This document shows, piece after piece, positions 53,105-59,828 of a stretch of 59,828 bases of DNA. This DNA comes from Eubacterium sp. ER2. GTDB lineage: Bacteria > Bacillota > Clostridia > Lachnospirales > Lachnospiraceae. Position 1 is the first letter of the stretch. Each line of letters opens with the position of its first letter. Under the pieces are notes generated by a model that searched no databases, was not told the DNA's origin, and worked only from the letters and a program-made list of their open reading frames with translations. Position numbers and translations under genes: made by a program. The stretch is taken from contig NZ_JPJE01000024.1 in the NCBI RefSeq assembly GCF_000765215.1, forward strand, positions 1 through 59,828, read 5' to 3'.

Positions 53105-54121
53105 ATGAAATGGAAAAAAGCAGCGGCAATTCTGATGGTGATGGCAATGACTGCCGGCCTTGCGGCCTGCGGAAGCGAGTCATCCTCAGACAGCGGTGAG
53201 AGCGAGGGAGGAGCGGACGGCTCCGGGAAATATGTGATCGGTATCTGCCAGCAGATGGAGCACCCGTCACTGGACGACGCGACAGCCGGCTTCCAGGACG
53301 CCTGCAAGGAGCTGTTCGGCGAGGACAATGTGGAGTTTGACGTGCAGAACGCGCAGGGAGAGCAGACCATGTGCTCCACTATCATGAATAATTTTGTTTC
53401 CTCTGATGTGGATCTGATCCTGGCAAACGCCACCCTGCCTCTCCAGACAGCGGCCCAGGCGACAGCGGACATCCCCATCCTGGGCACGTCCGTGACAGAC
53501 TACGGCAGCGCTCTTGGCATAGACGACTGGACAGGGACAACCGGGGTAAACGTTTCAGGGACAAGCGACCTGGCTCCCATCGCCGAGCAGGAGGATGTGA
53601 TGCTGGAGCTCCTGCCGGATGTGAAGACAGTGGGTATCCTCTACTGCTCCGCAGAGTCCAACTCCAAGTATCAGGCAGAGATGTTTGAGAAGGAGCTGGA
53701 GGAGGACGGCGTGGAGTACAAGGAGTACACAGCGGCGGACTCCAATGAGATCCAGTCTGTAGTGACAAACGCGGTGCAGGAGGTGGACGCCATCTACATT
53801 CCCACAGACAACACCATGGCGGCCAACCCGGGCATCATCGACAATATCTGCCGCCCGGCAAAAATCCCGGTGGTTGCCAGCGAGCAGGGCACATGCAGCG
53901 TGGCGGGAATAGCGACCCTGTGCATCAGCTACTATGAGCTGGGCTACACCACAGGCGAGATGGCCTATGACATCCTGGCGAACGGCGAGGACATCACAAC
54001 TATGGAGGTGCGGACAGCGCCGGAGCCGACCAAGATGTACAATCCGGAGATATGCGAGGAGCTGGGAATCACTGTCCCTGAGGGATACGAGCCCATCGAG
54101 TCCGCATCCGCTGCGGAATAA
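53105..54121 (+). CDS. ABC transporter substrate-binding lipoprotein (TrpX-like)
   Basis: The 338-residue lipoprotein has a signal peptide with lipobox LAAC (C22), a Ser/Gly/Glu linker, and an ABC_sub_bind domain: VIGICQQMEHPSLDDATAGF, ANATLPLQTAAQATADIPILGTSVTDYG, VGILYCSAESNSKYQAEMFE, IYIPTDNTMAANPGII. In this family many members bind tryptophan or other aromatic amino acids; the substrate here is not proven. GGGAGGAATAAG precedes the ATG. Confidence 0.93.
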   Translation: MKWKKAAAILMVMAMTAGLAACGSESSSDSGESEGGADGSGKYVIGICQQMEHPSLDDATAGFQDACKELFGEDNVEFDVQNAQGEQTMCSTIMNNFVSSDVDLILANATLPLQTAAQATADIPILGTSVTDYGSALGIDDWTGTTGVNVSGTSDLAPIAEQEDVMLELLPDVKTVGILYCSAESNSKYQAEMFEKELEEDGVEYKEYTAADSNEIQSVVTNAVQEVDAIYIPTDNTMAANPGIIDNICRPAKIPVVASEQGTCSVAGIATLCISYYELGYTTGEMAYDILANGEDITTMEVRTAPEPTKMYNPEICEELGITVPEGYEPIESASAAE

Positions 54122-54145
54122 AAGTAGAAAGGCGGAGACAGAAAA

Positions 54146-55084
54146 ATGATAGCAGAATATTTTCTTTCCCTGAATCCTCTGGCATTGCTTCGGGCAATGC
54201 CGGGAACAGCGGCCCAGGGTATTATATGGGGGATCATGGCGCTGGGAGTTTACATTACCTTCCGCATCCTGGATTTCCCGGATCTTACGGTGGACGGATC
54301 TCTGGCCACCGGAGCGGCCACAGCGGTCATGCTGATACAGGGCGGGATGAGCCCGGCTCTCTCCCTTGTGTTCTCGCTGCTGGCAGGCATGGCGGCGGGC
54401 ATGGTGACCGGACTTCTCCACACAGGTCTTGGCATACCGGGTATCCTGGCCAGCATCCTGACCCAGGTGTCCCTGTACTCCGTGAACCTTGGCATCATGG
54501 GGAAATCCAACCAGGGCATCAGCCTGACCCAGCAGGGTCTGGTGGCTTCCTCCAGATATGTGACAGGAGATGACAGAGTTTTCTTCTTCCTGAAACTGAT
54601 CGTGGGATGCCTGATCCTGGTGGCCATCGTCTACTGGTTCTTCGGGACTGAGATGGGCGCCTCCATCAGGGCCACAGGCTGCAATCCCCAGATGGCCCGG
54701 GCGCAGGGCATCAACACTAACTACACAAAGGTGCTGGCGCTGACCATCTCCAACGGTCTGGTGGGCCTGTGCGGCGGCATCCTGGCTCAGTATCAGGGAG
54801 CGGCGGACGTCAATATGGGCCGTGGCGCCATTGTCATCGGACTGGCAGCCGTGATCATCAGCGAGGTGATCTTCGGAAAGCTCTGCGCGGGCAAAAAGAT
54901 CGCCTTTGCCTACACGCTGGCGGCCGTGTTCGTGGGGGCAATCCTCTACTACGTGGCCTACGCGCTGGTGCTCTGGCTGAAGATGCCTTCAGACTATATG
55001 AAACTGTTCTCCGCGCTCGTGGTTGCGGTGTTCCTGGCTGTGCCCTACTTAAAAGGCCGCTGGGCAGTGAGAAGGAGGGCCTAG
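54146..55084 (+). CDS. ABC transporter permease (TrpY-like, branched-chain amino acid type)
   Basis: The 312-residue protein has about eight or nine spans and the BPD_transp_2 pattern GIIWGIMALGVYITFRILDFPDLTVDGS near the start, cited by its core YITFRILDFPDLTVDGS, plus RATGCNPQMARAQGIN as the ATPase-contact loop. It is the membrane partner of the neighbouring binding protein and ATPase. Confidence 0.95.
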   Translation: MIAEYFLSLNPLALLRAMPGTAAQGIIWGIMALGVYITFRILDFPDLTVDGSLATGAATAVMLIQGGMSPALSLVFSLLAGMAAGMVTGLLHTGLGIPGILASILTQVSLYSVNLGIMGKSNQGISLTQQGLVASSRYVTGDDRVFFFLKLIVGCLILVAIVYWFFGTEMGASIRATGCNPQMARAQGINTNYTKVLALTISNGLVGLCGGILAQYQGAADVNMGRGAIVIGLAAVIISEVIFGKLCAGKKIAFAYTLAAVFVGAILYYVAYALVLWLKMPSDYMKLFSALVVAVFLAVPYLKGRWAVRRRA

Positions 55085-55087
55085 AAA

Positions 55088-55891
55088 ATGGGATACATGC
55101 TTGAGATCAAAAACATTCACAAGACATTCAACAAGGGGACCATCAACGAGAAGAAGGCTCTCGACGGGGTGAATTTGAACCTGAACCCGGGAGATTTTGT
55201 GACCATCATCGGCGGAAACGGAGCCGGGAAGTCCACCACCCTAAACGCCGTTGCAGGCACCTGGCTTGTGGACGAGGGGAATATTGTCATAGACGGAGTG
55301 GACATCACCAGGCTGCCGGAGCACAAGAGGGCTGTCTATCTGGGACGGGTGTTCCAGGACCCCATGACCGGCACGGCCTCCACCATGTCCATTGAGGAGA
55401 ACATGGCCATCGCCGCCAGGCGGGGGCAGAGGAGAGGCCTTCGGTGGGGCATCTCCAGAAAAGAGAGAGAGGAATTCAAGAAAAAGCTGGGAGCTCTGGG
55501 ACTGGGGCTTGAGGAGCGCATTTCCACCAAGGTGGGACTTCTGTCCGGCGGGCAGAGGCAGGCGGTGACTCTTCTCATGGCTGCCATCAAAAAGCCCAAG
55601 CTTCTGCTTCTGGACGAGCACACAGCGGCTCTGGACCCGAAGACGGCGAAGAAGGTGCTGGAGATCTCTGATAAGATCATCGAGGAGAACCAGCTCACAG
55701 CCATGATGGTTACCCACAATATGAAGGACGCCATCGCCCATGGCAACCGTCTGATCATGATGCACGAGGGACGCATCATCTACGATGTGTCCGGCGAGGA
55801 GAAGCGGCAGCTCCACGTGTCCGACCTGCTGAAGAAATTCGAGGAGGTCAGCGGCGGAGAGCTGGACAACGACAGAATGATGCTGGGATAG
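55088..55891 (+). CDS. ABC transporter ATPase (TrpZ-like)
   Basis: The 267-residue ATPase shows Walker A GGNGAGKST (near 44-52), signature LSGGQRQAVTLLMAA, Walker B LLLLDEHTAALDP and H-loop MVTHNM. The His in DEHTAALDP, where most ABC proteins have Pro, is typical of this TrpZ-like subgroup. It starts 3 bases after the permease. Confidence 0.95.
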   Translation: MGYMLEIKNIHKTFNKGTINEKKALDGVNLNLNPGDFVTIIGGNGAGKSTTLNAVAGTWLVDEGNIVIDGVDITRLPEHKRAVYLGRVFQDPMTGTASTMSIEENMAIAARRGQRRGLRWGISRKEREEFKKKLGALGLGLEERISTKVGLLSGGQRQAVTLLMAAIKKPKLLLLDEHTAALDPKTAKKVLEISDKIIEENQLTAMMVTHNMKDAIAHGNRLIMMHEGRIIYDVSGEEKRQLHVSDLLKKFEEVSGGELDNDRMMLG

Positions 55892-55941
55892 ACCGGCTGC
55901 AGAGTATAAAAAGGAAAGAGTGCAATAACAAGAAAAAAGCA

Positions 55942-55980
55942 CACAAAAAGAAAGCCCATCTGACGGGCTTTCTTTTTGTG
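55942..55980. terminator. Perfect two-way terminator between converging operons
   Basis: A 16-bp perfect palindrome (CACAAAAAGAAAGCCC with its complement around ATCTGAC) gives A-run and T-run on both sides. Confidence 0.95.
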
Positions 55981-55999
55981 TCTATTTTTCTGTGTCTTT

Positions 56000-57115
56000 T
56001 TAAATCACATCGTTTCTCTTGATGTATCCCGGCTCATTGGGGTCAGCCACAACCTCTTTCACATGAGTGATCTTGGCGTGTTTGTCCACCACAATGTTCT
56101 CCAGATGGACGTCTGTGTCCACGATGACGTCAGGAAGGATGACGCAGTTCTTCACAACAGCTCCCTTCTTGATCACGCATCCACGTCCGATGACAGAATT
56201 CTCGATGGTTCCCTCGATGAGGCAGCCGTTTGACACAACGGAATTCTTTACGTTGGAGCCCTCGAAATACTGAGTCGGGCAGGAATCGTTGGTTCGTGTG
56301 TAAATGGGCCACTCATTGTCAAAAAGGCTGAGAGCTGTCTTGAAGTCAATGAGGGAGATGTTCGCGTCATAGTAGCTCTTGAAGTCTGTGATGGAGGCAA
56401 AGTATCCTCTGTGGGAGACGCCCCTCACATCCAGCTCATCGCAGGCCACGTTCACGATATCCGCCAGGCTGTACATGGAGGAGGTCTTGTGGGCCTTATT
56501 AACTAAGTCGATGAAGAGATCCTTTGACATCACGTAGGTGTCCATGAAGATATGGCGGTTCTTTGCTGTTCCGCGGTTCATCTCCAGAGAAAGGACGCCC
56601 TTCTGCTTGTTCAGGTTGACTGTATTGCAGTTCAGGAAATGCTCCTTCGCGTCGTCTGTGGAGTGGTACAAAAGCGTGATGTCCGCCCCTGAGTCAATGT
56701 GGGTCTGGAGCAGCTCGCTGAAATCCTGAGAGTAGATCATGTAGCTGGGCGCGATCACCACATAGTCGCAGTTTACTGTGCGGATGCACTCCATATTTTC
56801 CATGAAGGCGGCGATATCATTGTTGTAGATATCGTGCTCCAGACCTGTCTCTGAGAACAGGATGTGGAGTCTGCCGCGCTTGGAGTTAATGTTATAGTGA
56901 CGTCCGGTTCCCAGATGCTCTGTCAGGGAACGGGGCTTTCTGCGGATGTATACCTGGATCTGGTCAATGCCGCTGTTGCTCATGTTTGAGATCGGGAAAT
57001 CGATCACGCGGTACCGTCCCAGGAAGGAGAAGGCGCCGATGGGGCGGTGAGCCTGCATCCCCTCCACCCAGATGTGGTTTCCGGAAAAGTTTACAATACC
57101 TAATGCTTTGGCCAT
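56000..57115 (-). CDS. glgD: Glucose-1-phosphate adenylyltransferase subunit GlgD
   Basis: The 371-residue protein is the regulatory partner of GlgC in Firmicutes glycogen synthesis. It has the nucleotidyltransferase fold with a degenerate loop (AHRPIGAFSFLGRYRVIDFPISNMSNSGID) in place of GGxGxRL, and a C-terminal left-handed beta-helix of hexapeptide repeats (SVVSNGCLIEGTIENSVIGRGCVI). The start is ATG 57115, one base after the glgC stop; a TTG at 57124 is in frame but overlaps the ribosome site AAAGGGGG. Confidence 0.95.
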   Translation of the reverse strand: MAKALGIVNFSGNHIWVEGMQAHRPIGAFSFLGRYRVIDFPISNMSNSGIDQIQVYIRRKPRSLTEHLGTGRHYNINSKRGRLHILFSETGLEHDIYNNDIAAFMENMECIRTVNCDYVVIAPSYMIYSQDFSELLQTHIDSGADITLLYHSTDDAKEHFLNCNTVNLNKQKGVLSLEMNRGTAKNRHIFMDTYVMSKDLFIDLVNKAHKTSSMYSLADIVNVACDELDVRGVSHRGYFASITDFKSYYDANISLIDFKTALSLFDNEWPIYTRTNDSCPTQYFEGSNVKNSVVSNGCLIEGTIENSVIGRGCVIKKGAVVKNCVILPDVIVDTDVHLENIVVDKHAKITHVKEVVADPNEPGYIKRNDVI

Positions 57116-57116
57116 A

Positions 57117-58256
57117 TTACTCAACCCCCTTTACACGTTTGGCGACAAGCTCGATGTGCTCGCTGTCAGCGCTGCCGACCTGAGCCTCTTTTCCAATCTT
57201 GACATTGTCCGCCACAAGTGCCCGCTGCACAACAGCCCCCTCGGCTACCTCTGCGCCGGGCATGAGAACACTGTCAATGACCTTTGCGCCTGCGCCGACT
57301 CTGGCGCCGGTGAACAGGACGGAATTCTTGATGGAGCCCTCGATGACGCAGCCCTGCGTGATGAAGGCCTGGTCGATCTCGGCGTCCGGTCCTATGTACT
57401 GGGGAAGAGCTGTGGCATCCTCTGTGTAGATCTTCCAGGATGCATCGTGGAGATCCAGCTCATTGTTCTTGTCCAGCAGGTCCATGTTTGCCTCCCACAG
57501 GGAGTCGATGGTCCCCACATCCTTCCAGTAGCCCTTGAACTTGTAGGCCACCAGCTTTTTGCCGTCGTTCAGCATGGCGGGTATGATGTCCTTGCCGAAG
57601 TCATGGCTGGAGTCCGGATCTTTCATGTCGGCCGTCAGCATCTTGCGGAGCAGCTTCCAGTTGAAGATGTAGATACCCATGGAAGCCAGATTGCTCTTGG
57701 GCTCGGCCGGCTTCTCCTGGAATTCCACGATGCGGCCCTCCTCGTCCGTGTTCATGATGCCGAAGCGGCTCGCCTCTCTCATGGGAACCTCGATGACGGC
57801 GATGGTGGCATCTGCGTCATGCTCCTTGTGGTAGGCCAGCATCTTTGCGTAGTTCATCTTGTAGATGTGGTCGCCGGAGAGGATGAGAAGGTACTCCGGA
57901 GAGTAGGAGTCTATAAAATCAATATTCTGTGAGATGGCGTCTGCGGTTCCCCTGTAGACGTTCAGATCCACGTCCGCTTTCTCACGGGGCGGGAGTACGT
58001 ACACACCGCTGTCCCTCGCATCCAGTCCCCAGCGGCGTCCCGCTGCCACATAGCTGTTCAGCTGAATGGACTCATACTGTGTGAGGACTCCGACTACATC
58101 AATGCCGCTGTTGGCACAATTGCTGATGGGGAAATCGATGATCTTGTATTTACCGCCATATGAAACGGCAGGCTTGGCAACCTTATTGGTCAGCTCGTGC
58201 AGCCTTGAACCACGGCCGCCGGCTAAAATCATGGCTAACATATTGTTCTGTTTCAT
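57117..58256 (-). CDS. glgC: Glucose-1-phosphate adenylyltransferase GlgC
   Basis: The 379-residue enzyme makes ADP-glucose from ATP and glucose-1-phosphate. It starts at ATG 58256 (GGAGGAGGGCG before it), giving the loop [25 protein letters not shown] (core [13 protein letters not shown]), [21 protein letters not shown] with the metal Asp, and EFQEKPAEP. The C-terminal beta-helix (about 290-379) is present. With glgD it forms the GlgCD pair. No starch/glycogen synthase or branching enzyme lies inside the window. Confidence 0.97.
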   Translation of the reverse strand: MKQNNMLAMILAGGRGSRLHELTNKVAKPAVSYGGKYKIIDFPISNCANSGIDVVGVLTQYESIQLNSYVAAGRRWGLDARDSGVYVLPPREKADVDLNVYRGTADAISQNIDFIDSYSPEYLLILSGDHIYKMNYAKMLAYHKEHDADATIAVIEVPMREASRFGIMNTDEEGRIVEFQEKPAEPKSNLASMGIYIFNWKLLRKMLTADMKDPDSSHDFGKDIIPAMLNDGKKLVAYKFKGYWKDVGTIDSLWEANMDLLDKNNELDLHDASWKIYTEDATALPQYIGPDAEIDQAFITQGCVIEGSIKNSVLFTGARVGAGAKVIDSVLMPGAEVAEGAVVQRALVADNVKIGKEAQVGSADSEHIELVAKRVKGVE

Positions 58257-58292
58257 AATATGCGCCCTCCTCCTTTTACTGTGATATACAAT

Positions 58293-58321
58293 ATTATATA
58301 ATTCTCCGGCGACACTTTCCA
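58293..58321 (-). promoter_or_regulatory. glgC-glgD promoter
   Basis: On the minus strand TGGAAA (58321-58316), 17 bases, TATAAT (58298-58293). Confidence 0.7.
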
Positions 58322-58422
58322 TAATTTTTTGAAAAAAATACAAGAAATTTTGTGATATTTGATACGAGATTTGACGAAAACGCACAACCTGCAAGAACAA
58401 TGCATAAAAGAAACAAAAATGA

Positions 58423-58451
58423 TTGCAACTGCGGGGCAAGTAATGTATAGT
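58423..58451 (+). promoter_or_regulatory. Promoter of the Gate-domain gene
   Basis: TTGCAA (58423-58428), 17 bases, TATAGT (58446-58451). Confidence 0.7.
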
Positions 58452-58501
58452 GGTGTACAGAGCTGAATTGTCTAAAAATCGACAAAGAAATGGGGAAAAG
58501 T

Positions 58502-59668
58502 ATGGAGAAACGATTTAAAAAAGCAGTCAGCGCAGAAGCGTTTATCTTCCTTGTGATCTTTCTTGCCATTTTCGGAGGACTGGCAGCAGTCATGGGTGGA
58601 GCCAACATGCTGCAGACGCTGATGAACACAGCCTACGCGCTTCTGATCGAGACAGTATTCAACATCATGGCCATTGCGGTCATGGCGGGCGCTCTCTCAG
58701 GAGTGCTCTCTGAGTTCGGCGTGATCGCCCTGATCAACAAGGCGATCACACCCCTTATGAAGCCTCTGTATGATCTGCCGGGCGCGGCCTCTGTCGGAGT
58801 CATGACTACATATCTCTCTGACAATCCGGCCATCCTGGGTCTGGCAGAGGACACAAACTTCCGGAAATACTTCAAAAAGTATCAGCTTCCGGCTCTGACC
58901 AACCTGGGCACGGCCTTTGGAATGGGACTGATCGTCACCACCTTTATGCTGGGCATCAATCTTCCGGGAGAGAAGATAGGGATGGCTGCCCTTGTGGGAA
59001 ACATTGGCGCAATCATCGGAAGTGTCATCAGCGTGAGGATTATGATGGTCTTCACGAAAAAGGAATTTGGGACAACGGAATACTGCATACCGACAGCCGA
59101 AGGAGAGTCTATTGACGAGCTTCTCAACAGGCGGGAGATCCGTAACGGCCGTGCGGGGGGGAGACTTCTGGAATCCCTGCTGGACGGAGGAAAGAACGGC
59201 GTGGAAGTGGGCATGGCTATCATTCCCGGCGTGCTTGTCATCTGTACCATCGTCATGATGCTGACAAACGGGCCGTCCGCTGACGGCACCTACACCGGAG
59301 CCGCCTACGAGGGCGTGGCCCTTCTGCCCTGGCTGGGTGAGAAGGTTGACTTTATCCTGACGCCCCTGTTCGGCTTCTCGGACGCGTCCGCGGTGGCGGT
59401 GCCCATCACGGCCCTGGGAGCTGCGGGAGCGGCCATCGGCCTTGTGCCGGATATGGCGTCCGCAGGCACTATCCACGCGAACGACATTGCGGTGTTTACG
59501 GCTATGTGCATGTGCTGGAGCGGCTACTTAAGCACCCACGTGGGAATGATGTCCGCTCTGAAGTGCCCCCACATGACAGGCAAGGCTATCGTCAGCCACA
59601 CCATCGGCGGTCTGTGCGCCGGTGTCGCCGCAAACTTTATTTTCAAGCTGGTAACTTTGATATTCTGA
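58502..59668 (+). CDS. Gate-domain (nucleoside-recognition) membrane protein
   Basis: The 388-residue membrane protein has about ten spans and two Gate-type halves: [23 protein letters not shown] and, after a cytoplasmic linker (about 180-225, [20 protein letters not shown]), a second half with [21 protein letters not shown] and [16 protein letters not shown]. Gate proteins include nucleoside carriers, SpmA/SpmB and YjiH types; which applies here is not clear. ATG 58502 was chosen over 58490 because GGGG lies 6 bases before it and nothing precedes the other. Confidence 0.82.
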   Translation: MEKRFKKAVSAEAFIFLVIFLAIFGGLAAVMGGANMLQTLMNTAYALLIETVFNIMAIAVMAGALSGVLSEFGVIALINKAITPLMKPLYDLPGAASVGVMTTYLSDNPAILGLAEDTNFRKYFKKYQLPALTNLGTAFGMGLIVTTFMLGINLPGEKIGMAALVGNIGAIIGSVISVRIMMVFTKKEFGTTEYCIPTAEGESIDELLNRREIRNGRAGGRLLESLLDGGKNGVEVGMAIIPGVLVICTIVMMLTNGPSADGTYTGAAYEGVALLPWLGEKVDFILTPLFGFSDASAVAVPITALGAAGAAIGLVPDMASAGTIHANDIAVFTAMCMCWSGYLSTHVGMMSALKCPHMTGKAIVSHTIGGLCAGVAANFIFKLVTLIF

Positions 59669-59712
59669 TAATTTGATAAAAATATTTAAAGGAACAGGCA
59701 GACAGCTCACAA

Positions 59713-59742
59713 AAAAGACTGCATTTTCGGATGCAGTCTTTT
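59713..59742 (+). terminator. First terminator after the Gate-domain gene
   Basis: AAAAGACTGCA with TGCAGTCTTTT around a TTTTCGGA loop. Confidence 0.85.
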
Positions 59743-59758
59743 CAGACTGTAGACAAAG

Positions 59759-59795
59759 GTGGTGCTGGAGCCCTAGCTCCAGCACCACTCTTTTT
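59759..59795 (+). terminator. Second, stronger terminator
   Basis: A perfect 13-bp stem (59759-59771 with 59776-59788), CCTA loop, then TCTTTTT. Confidence 0.9.
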
Positions 59796-59828
59796 GCCAA
59801 AATGCCAACTCCCATATTTTCTTATAAA

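Overview
The window looks like chromosome of a fairly GC-rich Lachnospiraceae-type member of the Clostridia. The evidence is Firmicutes-type Shine-Dalgarno sites and intrinsic terminators, a V/A-type ATPase in the Enterococcus-like order H-I-K-E-C-F-A-B-D, a SAM-I riboswitch on metK, paired glgC/glgD, YesM/YesN-type regulators beside sugar ABC transporters, and many D/E-rich lipoprotein binding proteins. The species cannot be fixed from the sequence alone. Almost all of the window is ordinary, densely packed core sequence; two AT-rich intergenic islands (about 12257-12949 and 40548-41078) are not.

Layout. 1-3226: a tiny membrane peptide, a VanW-family envelope protein, an AIR-synthase-like C-domain protein and trmL, ending in a terminator. 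3393-12256: V-ATPase operon from two consensus promoters, with sodium-ligand residues in the rotor subunit. 12257-12850: two tandem copies of an undescribed-looking Fst/par-type type I toxin-antitoxin cassette. 12950-17145: an uncharacterised protein, a shikimate-kinase-like protein, murA, and metK under a SAM-I riboswitch. 17285-21823: a two-component system, a TrmH-family rRNA methyltransferase and an NfeD-SPFH pair. 21949-26079: argF (with ARG-box-like operators), birA, a small conserved protein, coaX and dusB. 26322-28926: greA and a lysS with a fused C-terminal tRNA-binding domain. 29168-37083: a YesN/YesM system with its own binding lipoprotein, followed by a CUT1 sugar ABC transporter. 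37139-39619 (minus): a UvrA paralogue without the UvrB-binding insert. 39804-40547: a dehydrogenase that resembles bile-acid BaiA. 40548-41078: a second accessory island with a possible toxin-like micro-ORF and a decayed Xre antitoxin-like gene. 41079-47335: brnQ, then a regulator-kinase-ABC module. 47352-51634: a LysR regulator divergent from a polar amino-acid ABC transporter, then a cytidylate-kinase-like protein. 51723-52936: a WYL regulator and a 33-residue protein. 53105-55891: a TrpXYZ-like ABC transporter. 56000-58256 (minus): glgC-glgD. 58502-59668: a Gate-domain membrane protein.

Main discovery. In 12257-12850 two ~290-bp units each carry, on the minus strand, a 31-residue single-span peptide with a perfect Shine-Dalgarno that is folded into a hairpin. 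On the plus strand each carries a ~76-nt RNA with a consensus promoter, a GNRA-capped 5' hairpin, an anti-start-codon segment and a terminator shared by both strands. This is the architecture of the enterococcal par/Fst addiction module. The anti-start segment of each copy matches its own toxin start region and not that of the neighbour, which implies two co-existing cassettes with separated specificities.
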